Assembly: GCA_018333845.1 (NCBI GenBank)
Contig: JAGXSK010000190.1
Coordinates: 1 to 8,026 of the forward strand
Direction of reading: 5' to 3'
Source of the DNA: Clostridia bacterium
GTDB taxonomy: Bacteria > Bacillota > DSM-16504 > Desulfitibacterales > Desulfitibacteraceae
Length of the DNA: 8,026 nt
Shown: piece by piece, positions 1 through 5,894 of the stretch
Layout of the letters: every line of letters starts with the position of its first letter
Numbering within the stretch: the first letter of the stretch is position 1
Translations under genes and position numbers: made by a program
The notes under the pieces: model-generated
What the model saw: only the letters and a program-made list of their open reading frames with translations
What the model was told of the DNA's origin: nothing
Databases searched by the model: none

Positions 1-97
1 TGGGTAAATCCCCGACCTCGGCACTCGGAGGCCACACAGAGGCACACAACGCGACACTGGTGATAATGGCTATTCCGGCGATAATTAGCTTTTTCAA
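1..97 (-). CDS. Start of a leftward gene with an N-terminal hydrophobic export signal (partial)
   Basis: Reading the minus strand from a TTG codon at 97-95 gives an open frame to the window edge. It begins with two lysines and a hydrophobic stretch (LKKLIIAGIAIITSVALC), followed by a proline-rich, acidic segment (WPPSAEVGDLP). This is the layout of a signal peptide or a single N-terminal membrane anchor. The cysteine is preceded by Leu rather than Ala/Gly/Ser, so it is a poor lipoprotein box. A purine-rich ribosome binding site (GGGAG on the minus strand) lies about 8 bases before the TTG, which supports this start. Only 32 codons are visible, so the product cannot be identified. Short exported proteins with this kind of N-terminus occur in clostridial conjugative elements, for example the DUF6550-like group, but that link is a guess. 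The gene is divergent from the defence operon. Confidence 0.55.
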   Translation of the reverse strand, partial: MKKLIIAGIAIITSVALCASVWPPSAEVGDLP

Positions 98-200
98 TAT
101 ACCGTCTCCCTTCAGCAACAGACACTACCACAGGCAGAGGGAGATATCTACACATATTTCTTTAAAACTGCTTAAATGTCGAATAAACATAAATGAAATC

Positions 201-229
201 TTTATAAATGCGTTAAAATATATTGTAAA
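201..229 (-). promoter_or_regulatory. Predicted sigma-A promoter for the leftward gene
   Basis: On the minus strand, TTTACA (plus-strand 224-229) and TATAAA (plus-strand 201-206) are separated by 17 bases. Each hexamer matches the housekeeping consensus at five of six positions. Transcription would start near 194, leaving a leader of about 100 bases before the TTG start at 97. The -35 box overlaps the -35 box of the opposing promoter, so the two probably cannot be occupied at once. Confidence 0.5.
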
Positions 230-252
230 GCACATGCAAATTTTGGTATAAT
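223..252 (+). promoter_or_regulatory. Predicted sigma-A promoter for the defence operon
   Basis: A perfect TATAAT lies at 247-252, preceded by TGG at 244-246, which makes it an extended -10 element. A weaker -35 match, TTGTAA, lies at 223-228 with an 18-base spacer. Transcription would begin near 259, only about 24 bases before the first gene's ATG. No other convincing promoter is seen between the following genes, so this one probably drives the whole operon. Confidence 0.65.
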
Positions 253-271
253 AAGTTGGAATTTAGGAAAT

Positions 272-277
272 AGGTGG
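272..277 (+). promoter_or_regulatory. Ribosome binding site that favours the ATG at 283
   Basis: AGGTGG sits five bases before the ATG at 283. An in-frame GTG at 274 lies inside this site and would have to use the weaker AGGA at 265-268. The ATG start also gives an N-terminus, MRVSYKKLWKLL, that matches how related small regulators usually begin. Confidence 0.5.
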
Positions 278-282
278 CGAAT

Positions 283-504
283 ATGCGAGTAAGTTATAAA
301 AAACTATGGAAGCTCCTTATTGATAGAGATATGAAAAAGAAGGATTTGCAATTGGCATCTGGATTAAGTTCAACCACCATTGCTAAGCTCTCAAATCATG
401 AGAATGTTAGCATGGAAGTCTTGATAAAAGTATGTGCCACTCTAGGCGTTGATTTCGGAGACATTATGGAATTAGTCCCAAACCTGCAGGACAACACAAA
501 ATAA
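283..504 (+). CDS. Small Cro/C1-type (XRE family) helix-turn-helix regulator
   Basis: This is a 73-residue DNA-binding protein made almost entirely of one Cro/C1-type helix-turn-helix domain. The start MRVSYKKLWKLLIDRD is typical of the small HTH_26-like regulators of Firmicutes mobile elements. The helix-turn-helix spans about residues 19-56: KKDLQLASGLS, then the recognition helix STTIAKLSNH, then the supporting helix SMEVLIKVCATLGV. It ends with the usual DIMELVP. An in-frame GTG at 274 would add three residues, but the AGGTGG before the ATG favours 283. It is the first gene of the operon and lies just downstream of overlapping divergent promoters, so autoregulation and control of the defence genes is the natural inference. 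The next gene starts 30 bases later behind AAAGGAG (522-528). The family call is secure; the operator is not identified. Confidence 0.9.
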   Translation: MRVSYKKLWKLLIDRDMKKKDLQLASGLSSTTIAKLSNHENVSMEVLIKVCATLGVDFGDIMELVPNLQDNTK

Positions 505-534
505 GTTAACATATAGCCAATAAAGGAGCTTACT

Positions 535-1290
535 ATGGAGATTTTCGATAATATAACAAAAACTGTGAAGAATGACTTAACGGTTACAATTGAAAAAGGA
601 CAGCCCCTTTCGATTGCTGCTGCTTGTTTTTCCATATACGCATACCAGGTTTTGAAGAAACAATTTGACAATATTGACGAACTTCGTTTTATATTCACAT
701 CGCCTGCCTTTGTCACTGAAAAAGCACCTAAAGAAAAACGTGAATTTTATATCCCCCGCCTCAATCGTGAGCGCAGCCTTTACGGAACTGAATTTGAAGT
801 GAAGCTGCGCAACGAATTAACTCAGAAAGCAATCGCCCGTGAATGTGCCGATTGGATCAGAAAAAAGGTTAAGTTCAAGTCAAATACTACGCCGGAGAAT
901 ATGGGTGGTTTCCTCAACATAGATACCGGCAATGAACAGATCACATATATGCCGCTCAGTGGTTTCACCACCGTGGACATTGGATGTGAACGGGGGAATA
1001 ACAGCTACAACATGGTGACAAAATTTTCAGCACCGCACAGTCAGGAATTCGTCCGGCTGTTTGAAAGTGTCTGGAATGACAGAACGAAATTACAGGACGT
1101 AACTGAAGAGGTCATCGAGAGTATCACCGCCGCTTATAACGAAAACTCGGCGGAGTTTCTTTATTTCGTGGCTCTTTACAATATATTCAGCGAATTCCTT
1201 GAAGACATATCAGAAGATGTGCTTCCAAATGAAGCAACCGGATTCAAAGAGAGTAAAATCTGGAAGCTCTTTCAATCAGGAAACCAATGA
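535..1290 (+). CDS. N-terminal fragment of a PLD-like/SNF2 helicase, truncated before the ATPase domain
   Basis: The 251-residue product matches, from memory, the N-terminal region of a roughly 1,000-residue helicase found beside DUF4391 proteins in clostridial defence loci. That protein has a phospholipase-D-like N-domain followed by a two-lobed SNF2-type ATPase. Recognisable segments are LSIAAACFSIYAY (25-37), FIFTSPAFVTEK (52-63), FYIPRLNRERSLYGTEFEVK (71-90), GFTTVDIGCERG (143-154) and FLEDISEDVLPNEATGFKES (221-240). In full-length relatives, the text after KIWK runs into a Q-motif/Walker A region. Here it becomes LFQSGNQ and stops. No Walker A or DEAH box is present, so any surviving product cannot hydrolyse ATP. 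Start: ATG six bases after AAAGGAG. The following ~200 bases look like the C-terminal end of the same protein in another frame, indicating an internal deletion. A free-standing PLD-like domain protein is possible but less likely. Confidence 0.75.
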   Translation: MEIFDNITKTVKNDLTVTIEKGQPLSIAAACFSIYAYQVLKKQFDNIDELRFIFTSPAFVTEKAPKEKREFYIPRLNRERSLYGTEFEVKLRNELTQKAIARECADWIRKKVKFKSNTTPENMGGFLNIDTGNEQITYMPLSGFTTVDIGCERGNNSYNMVTKFSAPHSQEFVRLFESVWNDRTKLQDVTEEVIESITAAYNENSAEFLYFVALYNIFSEFLEDISEDVLPNEATGFKESKIWKLFQSGNQ

Positions 1291-1468
1291 CAGCAGGAAC
1301 ATGCGCCAATTATCAGAGTTTCTGAGTGACGCCATCAACTCCATCATCGACGTAAAGGAAGAAAGCGATATAGACAGCCTGTTCAGGAGCGGAGGCACCT
1401 CAGCCCTGAACACAATCATTACAGGTTTGGACGACTTCGAGCTGATATGTTTCGTTGTAGTACGCTGA
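1265..1468 (+). pseudogene. Probable C-terminal remnant of the same helicase, out of frame
   Basis: In the frame one base ahead of the preceding gene, the sequence reads SFNQETNDSRNMRQLSEFLS, continues through DSLFRSGGTSALNTIITGLDD, and ends in FELICFVVVR and TGA. It reads like the conserved last ~65 residues of the PLD-like/SNF2 helicase that normally sits directly before DUF4391; this is my recollection of the family, not a search result. There is no good ribosome binding site or start codon at its head. It can only be translated as the tail of a longer open frame (from an ATG at 1199) that overlaps the N-terminal fragment out of frame. The simplest reading is one helicase gene whose middle, roughly 700 codons including both ATPase lobes, was deleted with the join near 1264-1276. 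The DUF4391 gene follows 15 bases later, as expected if this is the natural 3' end. Confidence 0.6.
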
Positions 1469-1470
1469 CG

Positions 1471-1476
1471 GGAGGT
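1471..1476 (+). promoter_or_regulatory. Ribosome binding site that fixes the DUF4391 start
   Basis: GGAGGT lies seven bases before the ATG at 1484. The upstream in-frame GTG at 1475 falls inside this site, so a start there is very unlikely and the short leader MPC should be dropped. Confidence 0.75.
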
Positions 1477-1483
1477 GCCTTGC

Positions 1484-2137
1484 ATGATAGACTTACCGAG
1501 AGGAACTGAATTCAACCGACGCATACCGAAGCAGAAGTTCTATGAAAACCTGTCCGTTACCGCGGAACTCAAGCGGGTATTTGTGGAACAGATTAATGTG
1601 ATTTACTGGAGGAATAAAATCTCCCCCACCACAGTGAACATTGCCGCTGGTGAAACTGTCGCTGAGATTGAGGTTATAGAGATACGATTGAATCAGCCCG
1701 GCCTTGACAAACGTGTATTGCAGCTGATTGACAGGGAAATCCCCTACCATATCCTCTTTCTGCTCATGTATGAGGAGCAAATACAGGCGTGGATAGGTTA
1801 CAAGGAACAGAGCCGGGGTGGTACAGCGGCTTTCAAACCGGGGAATTATTATAACACCGAATGGCAGCCTGTGGACGAGTTGTGTCTAAGTCTGGACGAA
1901 CTCAACATGGATACGGTATATGAAGGTTTTATCCGGCAAATTGCTGGGGAGAGATTGGAGGACAAGTCTAGCGGCGATTTGAAAGATGCAATTGCTCGCG
2001 ATGAACGGCGGCAGAAGCTGAAAAAGGAAATTGCTGCGTTGGAGAACAAGGTGCGCCGTGAAAAGCAGTTCAATATACAGGTTGCGCTCAATGGAGAGTT
2101 GAAAAGATTGAAGAAGGAACTGGAGGGGTTATTGTGA
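1484..2137 (+). CDS. DUF4391 domain-containing protein
   Basis: This 217-residue protein is recognisable as the DUF4391 family. Characteristic segments are LPRGTEFNRRIPKQKFYENL (4-23), INVIYWRNKISPTTVNIAAG (37-56), EIEVIEIRLNQPGLD (61-75), IPYHILFLLMYE (86-97) and AWIGYKE (102-108). The last ~45 residues are a charged predicted coiled coil (RQKLKKEIAALENKVRREKQ and on to the end). The biochemical function of DUF4391 is unknown. Family members usually lie between the PLD-like/SNF2 helicase and a DNA methyltransferase, and the same order is seen here, so it is probably an accessory subunit of that helicase or nuclease complex. The coiled coil suggests it pairs with a partner, perhaps the coiled-coil TIR protein encoded next. 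Its stop overlaps the GTG of that gene (GTGA, 2134-2137), implying translational coupling. The gene is intact even though the helicase is not. Confidence 0.85.
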   Translation: MIDLPRGTEFNRRIPKQKFYENLSVTAELKRVFVEQINVIYWRNKISPTTVNIAAGETVAEIEVIEIRLNQPGLDKRVLQLIDREIPYHILFLLMYEEQIQAWIGYKEQSRGGTAAFKPGNYYNTEWQPVDELCLSLDELNMDTVYEGFIRQIAGERLEDKSSGDLKDAIARDERRQKLKKEIAALENKVRREKQFNIQVALNGELKRLKKELEGLL

Positions 2138-3036
2138 GTGCCGAACAAACGAGAAGATCGTTAAATCAGCTTGACAAAGATCTGTCAGATTTAGAAAAGA
2201 AGCTTGCTGACCTTGCCAAAAAAGAAGCAGACAAGACTAAGCGGATAAACGATGTCCAAAAGAGTATTACAAAGAATACCTCCGCTTCAACGATGTCATC
2301 AAAGCTCCGTCAGATACAAGGATACCAAAATGAACTTGCACGAGTCGTTGATGATAAGGCCGGTATAAATAAAAAGATTGCAGAAAAAAGAAAGAAACGT
2401 GCAGATACAGCCGTTAAGCTCCAACGGGAAGAGGCTGCCGAAACTCAAAAGGCAAAAAAGGCGCTGCAGGCAATACAAAACGGTTATGAACAGCGGATAG
2501 CGGATTTATCTACTCAAATAACAAAGCAATTATCAAACGCTAGACCACCGCATCACCTGTATGAAGAAAGCTGTTATGAGGAGTATGATGTCTTTATCTC
2601 CCATGCATCTGAAGATAAAGCAGAGTTTGCAGACGCATTATGCAAGGAGCTTGAGAACAGCGGAGTAAAGGTGTGGTATGACGCACTCAGCATTGGATGG
2701 GGCGATAGCCTGCGTGCCAAAATAGATGATGGCTTGAAAAAATCGAAATTTGGTATAGTCGTTCTTTCAAAGGATTATATTCGTAAAGGCTGGACACAGT
2801 ATGAGCTCGACGGGCTATTTCAGATTGAAATGACTAACGGTAAGACGATTCTTCCGGTCTGGCATAACATCACCAAAGACGAGGTTCAAGCGTTTAGTCC
2901 TACATTAGCTGGTCGCAAAGCCTTGAATACTTCCATGTTCTCTGTACAAGAAATTGCAAATGAACTGATAAAGATATTACCGGGCACAAGTAATACTGAG
3001 GTAGCAGAAGAAATGGAGAATATATCAAATGGATAA
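2134..3036 (+). CDS. Coiled-coil plus TIR-domain protein, probable NAD-degrading effector
   Basis: The 300-residue product has two parts. Residues 1 to about 134 are Lys/Glu/Gln/Ala-rich heptad-like sequence, a long predicted coiled coil with no membrane segment. Residues 149-285 form a TIR domain: box 1 YDVFISHASEDK (151-162); the BB-loop region VKVWYDALSIGWGDSL (178-193); SKFGIVVLSKDYIRKGW (204-220); WTQYEL (220-225), whose Glu224 matches the catalytic glutamate of NAD-cleaving TIRs; and ILPVWHNI (239-246). All landmarks of an active TIR are present. In other bacterial systems such TIRs destroy NAD or make signalling nucleotides after infection sensing; that role here is inferred. The GTG start lies six bases after GGAGGGG and overlaps the DUF4391 stop by four bases. 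The 3' end overlaps mod by eight bases. By hand count GC is about 42%, lower than its neighbours, suggesting a separately acquired module. Confidence 0.88.
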   Translation: MSAEQTRRSLNQLDKDLSDLEKKLADLAKKEADKTKRINDVQKSITKNTSASTMSSKLRQIQGYQNELARVVDDKAGINKKIAEKRKKRADTAVKLQREEAAETQKAKKALQAIQNGYEQRIADLSTQITKQLSNARPPHHLYEESCYEEYDVFISHASEDKAEFADALCKELENSGVKVWYDALSIGWGDSLRAKIDDGLKKSKFGIVVLSKDYIRKGWTQYELDGLFQIEMTNGKTILPVWHNITKDEVQAFSPTLAGRKALNTSMFSVQEIANELIKILPGTSNTEVAEEMENISNG

Positions 3037-4873
3037 AATGCGTTTTGAATCGGCGAACCTGATCGTCGCCAATATTGATAAGATAGCGGAGCTTTTCCCC
3101 GGTGTTGTCACTGAAGGAAAAGTGAATTTCGACCTGCTACGCTTCCTGCTGGGCGACGAGGTGTATGGCGACGAAGCATATGAGTTTACCTGGGTAGGTA
3201 AAAGGGCTGCCATTGCCGAGGCGGGCAGACCTATCCGCAAGACGCTTCGCCCCTGCATGGAGGAGAGCAAAAACTGGGACACCACCGAAAACCTTTACAT
3301 AGAGGGTGACAATCTTGATGTGCTAAAGCTCTTGCAGGAGAGCTACCTCGGTAAAGTGAAGATGATTTACATAGATCCGCCGTATAATACTGGCAATGAT
3401 TTTATTTACCGTGATAACTTTACACGGGGCAAAGACGAGTATGACACGGAAGCGGGTGTATATGACGAGGACGGTGACCGCCTGTTCCGCAATACGGAAA
3501 GCAACGGGCGATTTCATTCCGACTGGTGCAGCATGATGTATCCGCGCCTTGTATTGGCGCGTAATTTGCTGAGGAATGATGGGGTAATTTTCATTAGTAT
3601 TGATGATAATGAAATGGCTCAGTTGCGAAAAATTTGTGATGAAGTGTTTGGAGAGGGTAATTTCTTAGCAACGATAGTTTGGCAAAAAAAATATGCTGCA
3701 ACCAATGATTCCAAAGGTTTTTCCACAACGCACGACTATATAGTTCTTTATCAAAAGTCACCTACATTTAACAGAAACCTGTTACCTCGAACAGGAGAAC
3801 AAAATGCTCCATATCGCAATGACGATGGTGACGGAAAAGGGTTGTGGAGAAGTGATAATTTGTTGGTCAAATCTTTCTCGCAGTCAGGTGTATATCCAAT
3901 CATCAATCCGAATACAGGTAAAGAATACTGGCCACCTGAAGGAAGCTGCTGGCGTGCCAGCGAAAGCACAATGCAAACGTGGCTTGCAGAAAATCGAATT
4001 TATTTTGGAAAAGATGGTAAAGGTGCACCACAACTTAAGAGATATTTAAACGAGGTACAACAAGGGCGTGTTCCAATTACTTGGTGGCCTTTTGACGAAG
4101 TAGGTCATAATGATGCGGCTAATAAAGAAGTCCGAGCATTATTTGGAGCAAAAACACCTTTTGACACTCCAAAACCAACAACATTGATAGAGCAAATGCT
4201 TCGAATTGCGAGCGACAAAGATTCAGTAATTGTTGACTTCTTCTCCGGCTCTGCCACTACTGCCCATGCAGTCATGCAGCTCAACGCCGAAGACGGCGGC
4301 AAGCGGAAATTCATTATGGTGCAGTTGCCTGAACCTTGTCCCGAAGGTAGCGAGGCTGCCAAGACAGGCTATAAAAATATCTGCGAAATCGGCAAAGAGC
4401 GTATCCGCCGCGCTGGAGAGAAGATCAAGTCCGACAACGCAGGCAAAGAGGGCATTGATGACCTAGACATCGGATTCCGTGTCCTTAAATTAGACGATAC
4501 GAATATGAAGGACGTGTATTATGCCGCAGGGGAGTATACCCAGGACTTGCTAGCGGGCATGGAGGACAACATCAAAGACGACCGCACAGATATGGATTTG
4601 CTCTATGCCTGTCTGCTGGACTGGGGGCTGCCTCTCTCCATGCCTCATACGCAGGAAAAGATAGGCTGGTTTACCATTCACACCTACAATGACGGCGACC
4701 TTATCGCCTGCTTTGATAAACACATCAGCGACGAGGTGGTCAAGGAAATTGCCAAGCGTCAGCCTCTGCGCGCCGTGTTCCGTGACAGCAGTTTTGCCAG
4801 TAGCCCTGAAAAAATCAATGTGGAGGAGATTTTTAAATTATTGGCTCCAAACACAAGCGTGAGGGTGATCTGA
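3029..4873 (+). CDS. mod: Type III restriction-modification DNA methyltransferase, Mod subunit (adenine-N6)
   Basis: A 614-residue beta-class amino-methyltransferase. The catalytic motif IV is DPPYNTG (116-122), preceded by YIEGDNLDVLKLLQESY (90-106) with the typical KMIYID lead-in. The AdoMet-binding motif I, DFFSGSATTAHAV (403-415), follows the target recognition domain, as in type III Mod proteins. GVIFISIDDNEMAQLRKICD (185-204) is another hallmark. The region between, about 220-375, should hold the target recognition domain that sets the methylated site. Mod methylates adenine on one strand of an asymmetric site and is also the specificity subunit needed by Res. Length and motif order are complete, so the enzyme is probably active. 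The ATG at 3029 overlaps the TIR gene by eight bases and has GGAG ten bases upstream; a second ATG at 3038 is possible. The TRD region has lower GC than both ends. The rhuM ATG follows one base after the stop. Confidence 0.95.
   Translation: MDKMRFESANLIVANIDKIAELFPGVVTEGKVNFDLLRFLLGDEVYGDEAYEFTWVGKRAAIAEAGRPIRKTLRPCMEESKNWDTTENLYIEGDNLDVLKLLQESYLGKVKMIYIDPPYNTGNDFIYRDNFTRGKDEYDTEAGVYDEDGDRLFRNTESNGRFHSDWCSMMYPRLVLARNLLRNDGVIFISIDDNEMAQLRKICDEVFGEGNFLATIVWQKKYAATNDSKGFSTTHDYIVLYQKSPTFNRNLLPRTGEQNAPYRNDDGDGKGLWRSDNLLVKSFSQSGVYPIINPNTGKEYWPPEGSCWRASESTMQTWLAENRIYFGKDGKGAPQLKRYLNEVQQGRVPITWWPFDEVGHNDAANKEVRALFGAKTPFDTPKPTTLIEQMLRIASDKDSVIVDFFSGSATTAHAVMQLNAEDGGKRKFIMVQLPEPCPEGSEAAKTGYKNICEIGKERIRRAGEKIKSDNAGKEGIDDLDIGFRVLKLDDTNMKDVYYAAGEYTQDLLAGMEDNIKDDRTDMDLLYACLLDWGLPLSMPHTQEKIGWFTIHTYNDGDLIACFDKHISDEVVKEIAKRQPLRAVFRDSSFASSPEKINVEEIFKLLAPNTSVRVI
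3565..4230 (+). other. Low-GC specificity segment inside mod (target recognition region)
   Basis: Hand counts in 60-base rows give about 40% GC for 3601-4200, compared with about 50-55% in mod rows on either side (for example 3121-3300 and 4261-4440). Codon choice changes too: A/T-ending codons dominate inside, while C/G-ending codons dominate outside. The boundaries fall after conserved motif IV and just before motif I, which is where type III Mod genes exchange target recognition domains. The edges are approximate. Confidence 0.6.
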
Positions 4874-4874
4874 T

Positions 4875-5894
4875 ATGAAGCAGGAAGATAAAATAGTTTT
4901 ATATACAACAGACAGTGGCAATGTGACCGTCTCGGTACGATTTGAAGAGGAAAACTTTTGGATGACGCAAAAAGCCATTGCTGAGCTGTTTGACGTACAA
5001 GTGCCGGCGATAACAAAACACTTAAAGAATATCTACGATGAGGAAGAATTGACCCGCGAAGCAACTGTTTCCAAAAAGGAAATAGTTCAAATCGAAGGCA
5101 GCCGCGAGGTTTCCCGACTGGTGGATTTCTATAATCTCGATGCGATTATCGCCGTAGGATATCGTGTCAACTCAAAAAAAGCGACGCGATTCCGCCAATG
5201 GGCAACCAAAACGCTGCACGAATATATCCAAAAGGGCTTTGTATTGAATGACGAATTACTGAAGAACGGCAAACCTTTTGGCAAGGACTATTTTGACGAG
5301 CTGCTGGAGCGCATCCGTGAGATACGCGCCAGCGAACGAAGGGCGTACCAGAAGATTGCCGATGTTTTTGAGCAGTGCAGCTATGATTATGATAAGAATA
5401 GTAATTTGACACGAGAGTTTTATGCCTTTGTACAGAATAAGCTCCACTATGCCATCACCGGAAAAACTGCTGCCGAGCTGATCGCCGAGCGGGTCAGCCT
5501 TGAGCATCCAACAATGGGGCTTACTACCTGGAAAGCGGCTCCCGACGGTAAAATCCTCAAGCGGGATGTGGTTATTGCAAAGAACTACCTTAACGAAAAG
5601 GAGCTTTCACGTTTGAATCGTATTGTAACCATGTTTATCGACTATGCCGAATTAATGGCAGAGGATGAAGTACCGATGAGCATGGCGGACTGGTTGCGTG
5701 AGACAGATAATTTTCTTCAGAATAACCGACGGAGAGTTCTTGAAGGCAAAGGAAAGGTTTCTCATGAGGATGCGGTAAAAAAAGCGGAAGATATTTACGA
5801 GCAGTTCCGCATTCAGCAGGACAGAGATTATATTTCGCAGTTCGATAGAGAAATGTCAAAATACTTAAAGGGCGAAGGGGGCAAGGACGAATGA
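4875..5894 (+). CDS. rhuM: RhuM family protein
   Basis: The 339-residue product is a RhuM-family protein (Virulence_RhuM), named after a gene of Salmonella pathogenicity island 3. Hallmarks are the N-terminal FWMTQKAIAELFDVQVPAIT (28-47), which looks like a helix-turn-helix, then EGSREVSRLVDFYNLDAIIA (74-93), VGYRVNSKKATRFRQWATKT (94-113) and LHEYIQKGFVLND (114-126). The C-terminal half is helical and charged, with no membrane segments. Its molecular function is not established. RhuM genes are often embedded within type I and type III restriction-modification operons, so a DNA-binding or accessory role in defence is a reasonable inference. The ATG lies one base after the mod stop, with GAGGGTG upstream, and its own stop overlaps the res ATG (ATGA, 5891-5894). 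It therefore sits between the two subunit genes of the type III enzyme. The family assignment is firm; the function is open. Confidence 0.9.
   Translation: MKQEDKIVLYTTDSGNVTVSVRFEEENFWMTQKAIAELFDVQVPAITKHLKNIYDEEELTREATVSKKEIVQIEGSREVSRLVDFYNLDAIIAVGYRVNSKKATRFRQWATKTLHEYIQKGFVLNDELLKNGKPFGKDYFDELLERIREIRASERRAYQKIADVFEQCSYDYDKNSNLTREFYAFVQNKLHYAITGKTAAELIAERVSLEHPTMGLTTWKAAPDGKILKRDVVIAKNYLNEKELSRLNRIVTMFIDYAELMAEDEVPMSMADWLRETDNFLQNNRRRVLEGKGKVSHEDAVKKAEDIYEQFRIQQDRDYISQFDREMSKYLKGEGGKDE

Noticed and set aside
173..210. Three copies of TAAATG at 173, 190 and 205, possibly operator repeats
   Set aside because: The spacing is irregular (17 and 15 bases) and the motif is short and AT-rich in an AT-rich region, so chance is a sufficient explanation.
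60..251. Plus-strand open frame of 63 codons in the upstream region
   Set aside because: It has no convincing ribosome binding site, runs antisense to the better-supported minus-strand gene, and crosses both promoters. The encoded sequence has no recognisable domain.
505..534. Possible terminator or second promoter between the HTH gene and the helicase fragment
   Set aside because: The 30-base gap holds only a ribosome binding site (AAAGGAG). There is no hairpin with a T-run and no paired -35/-10 boxes.
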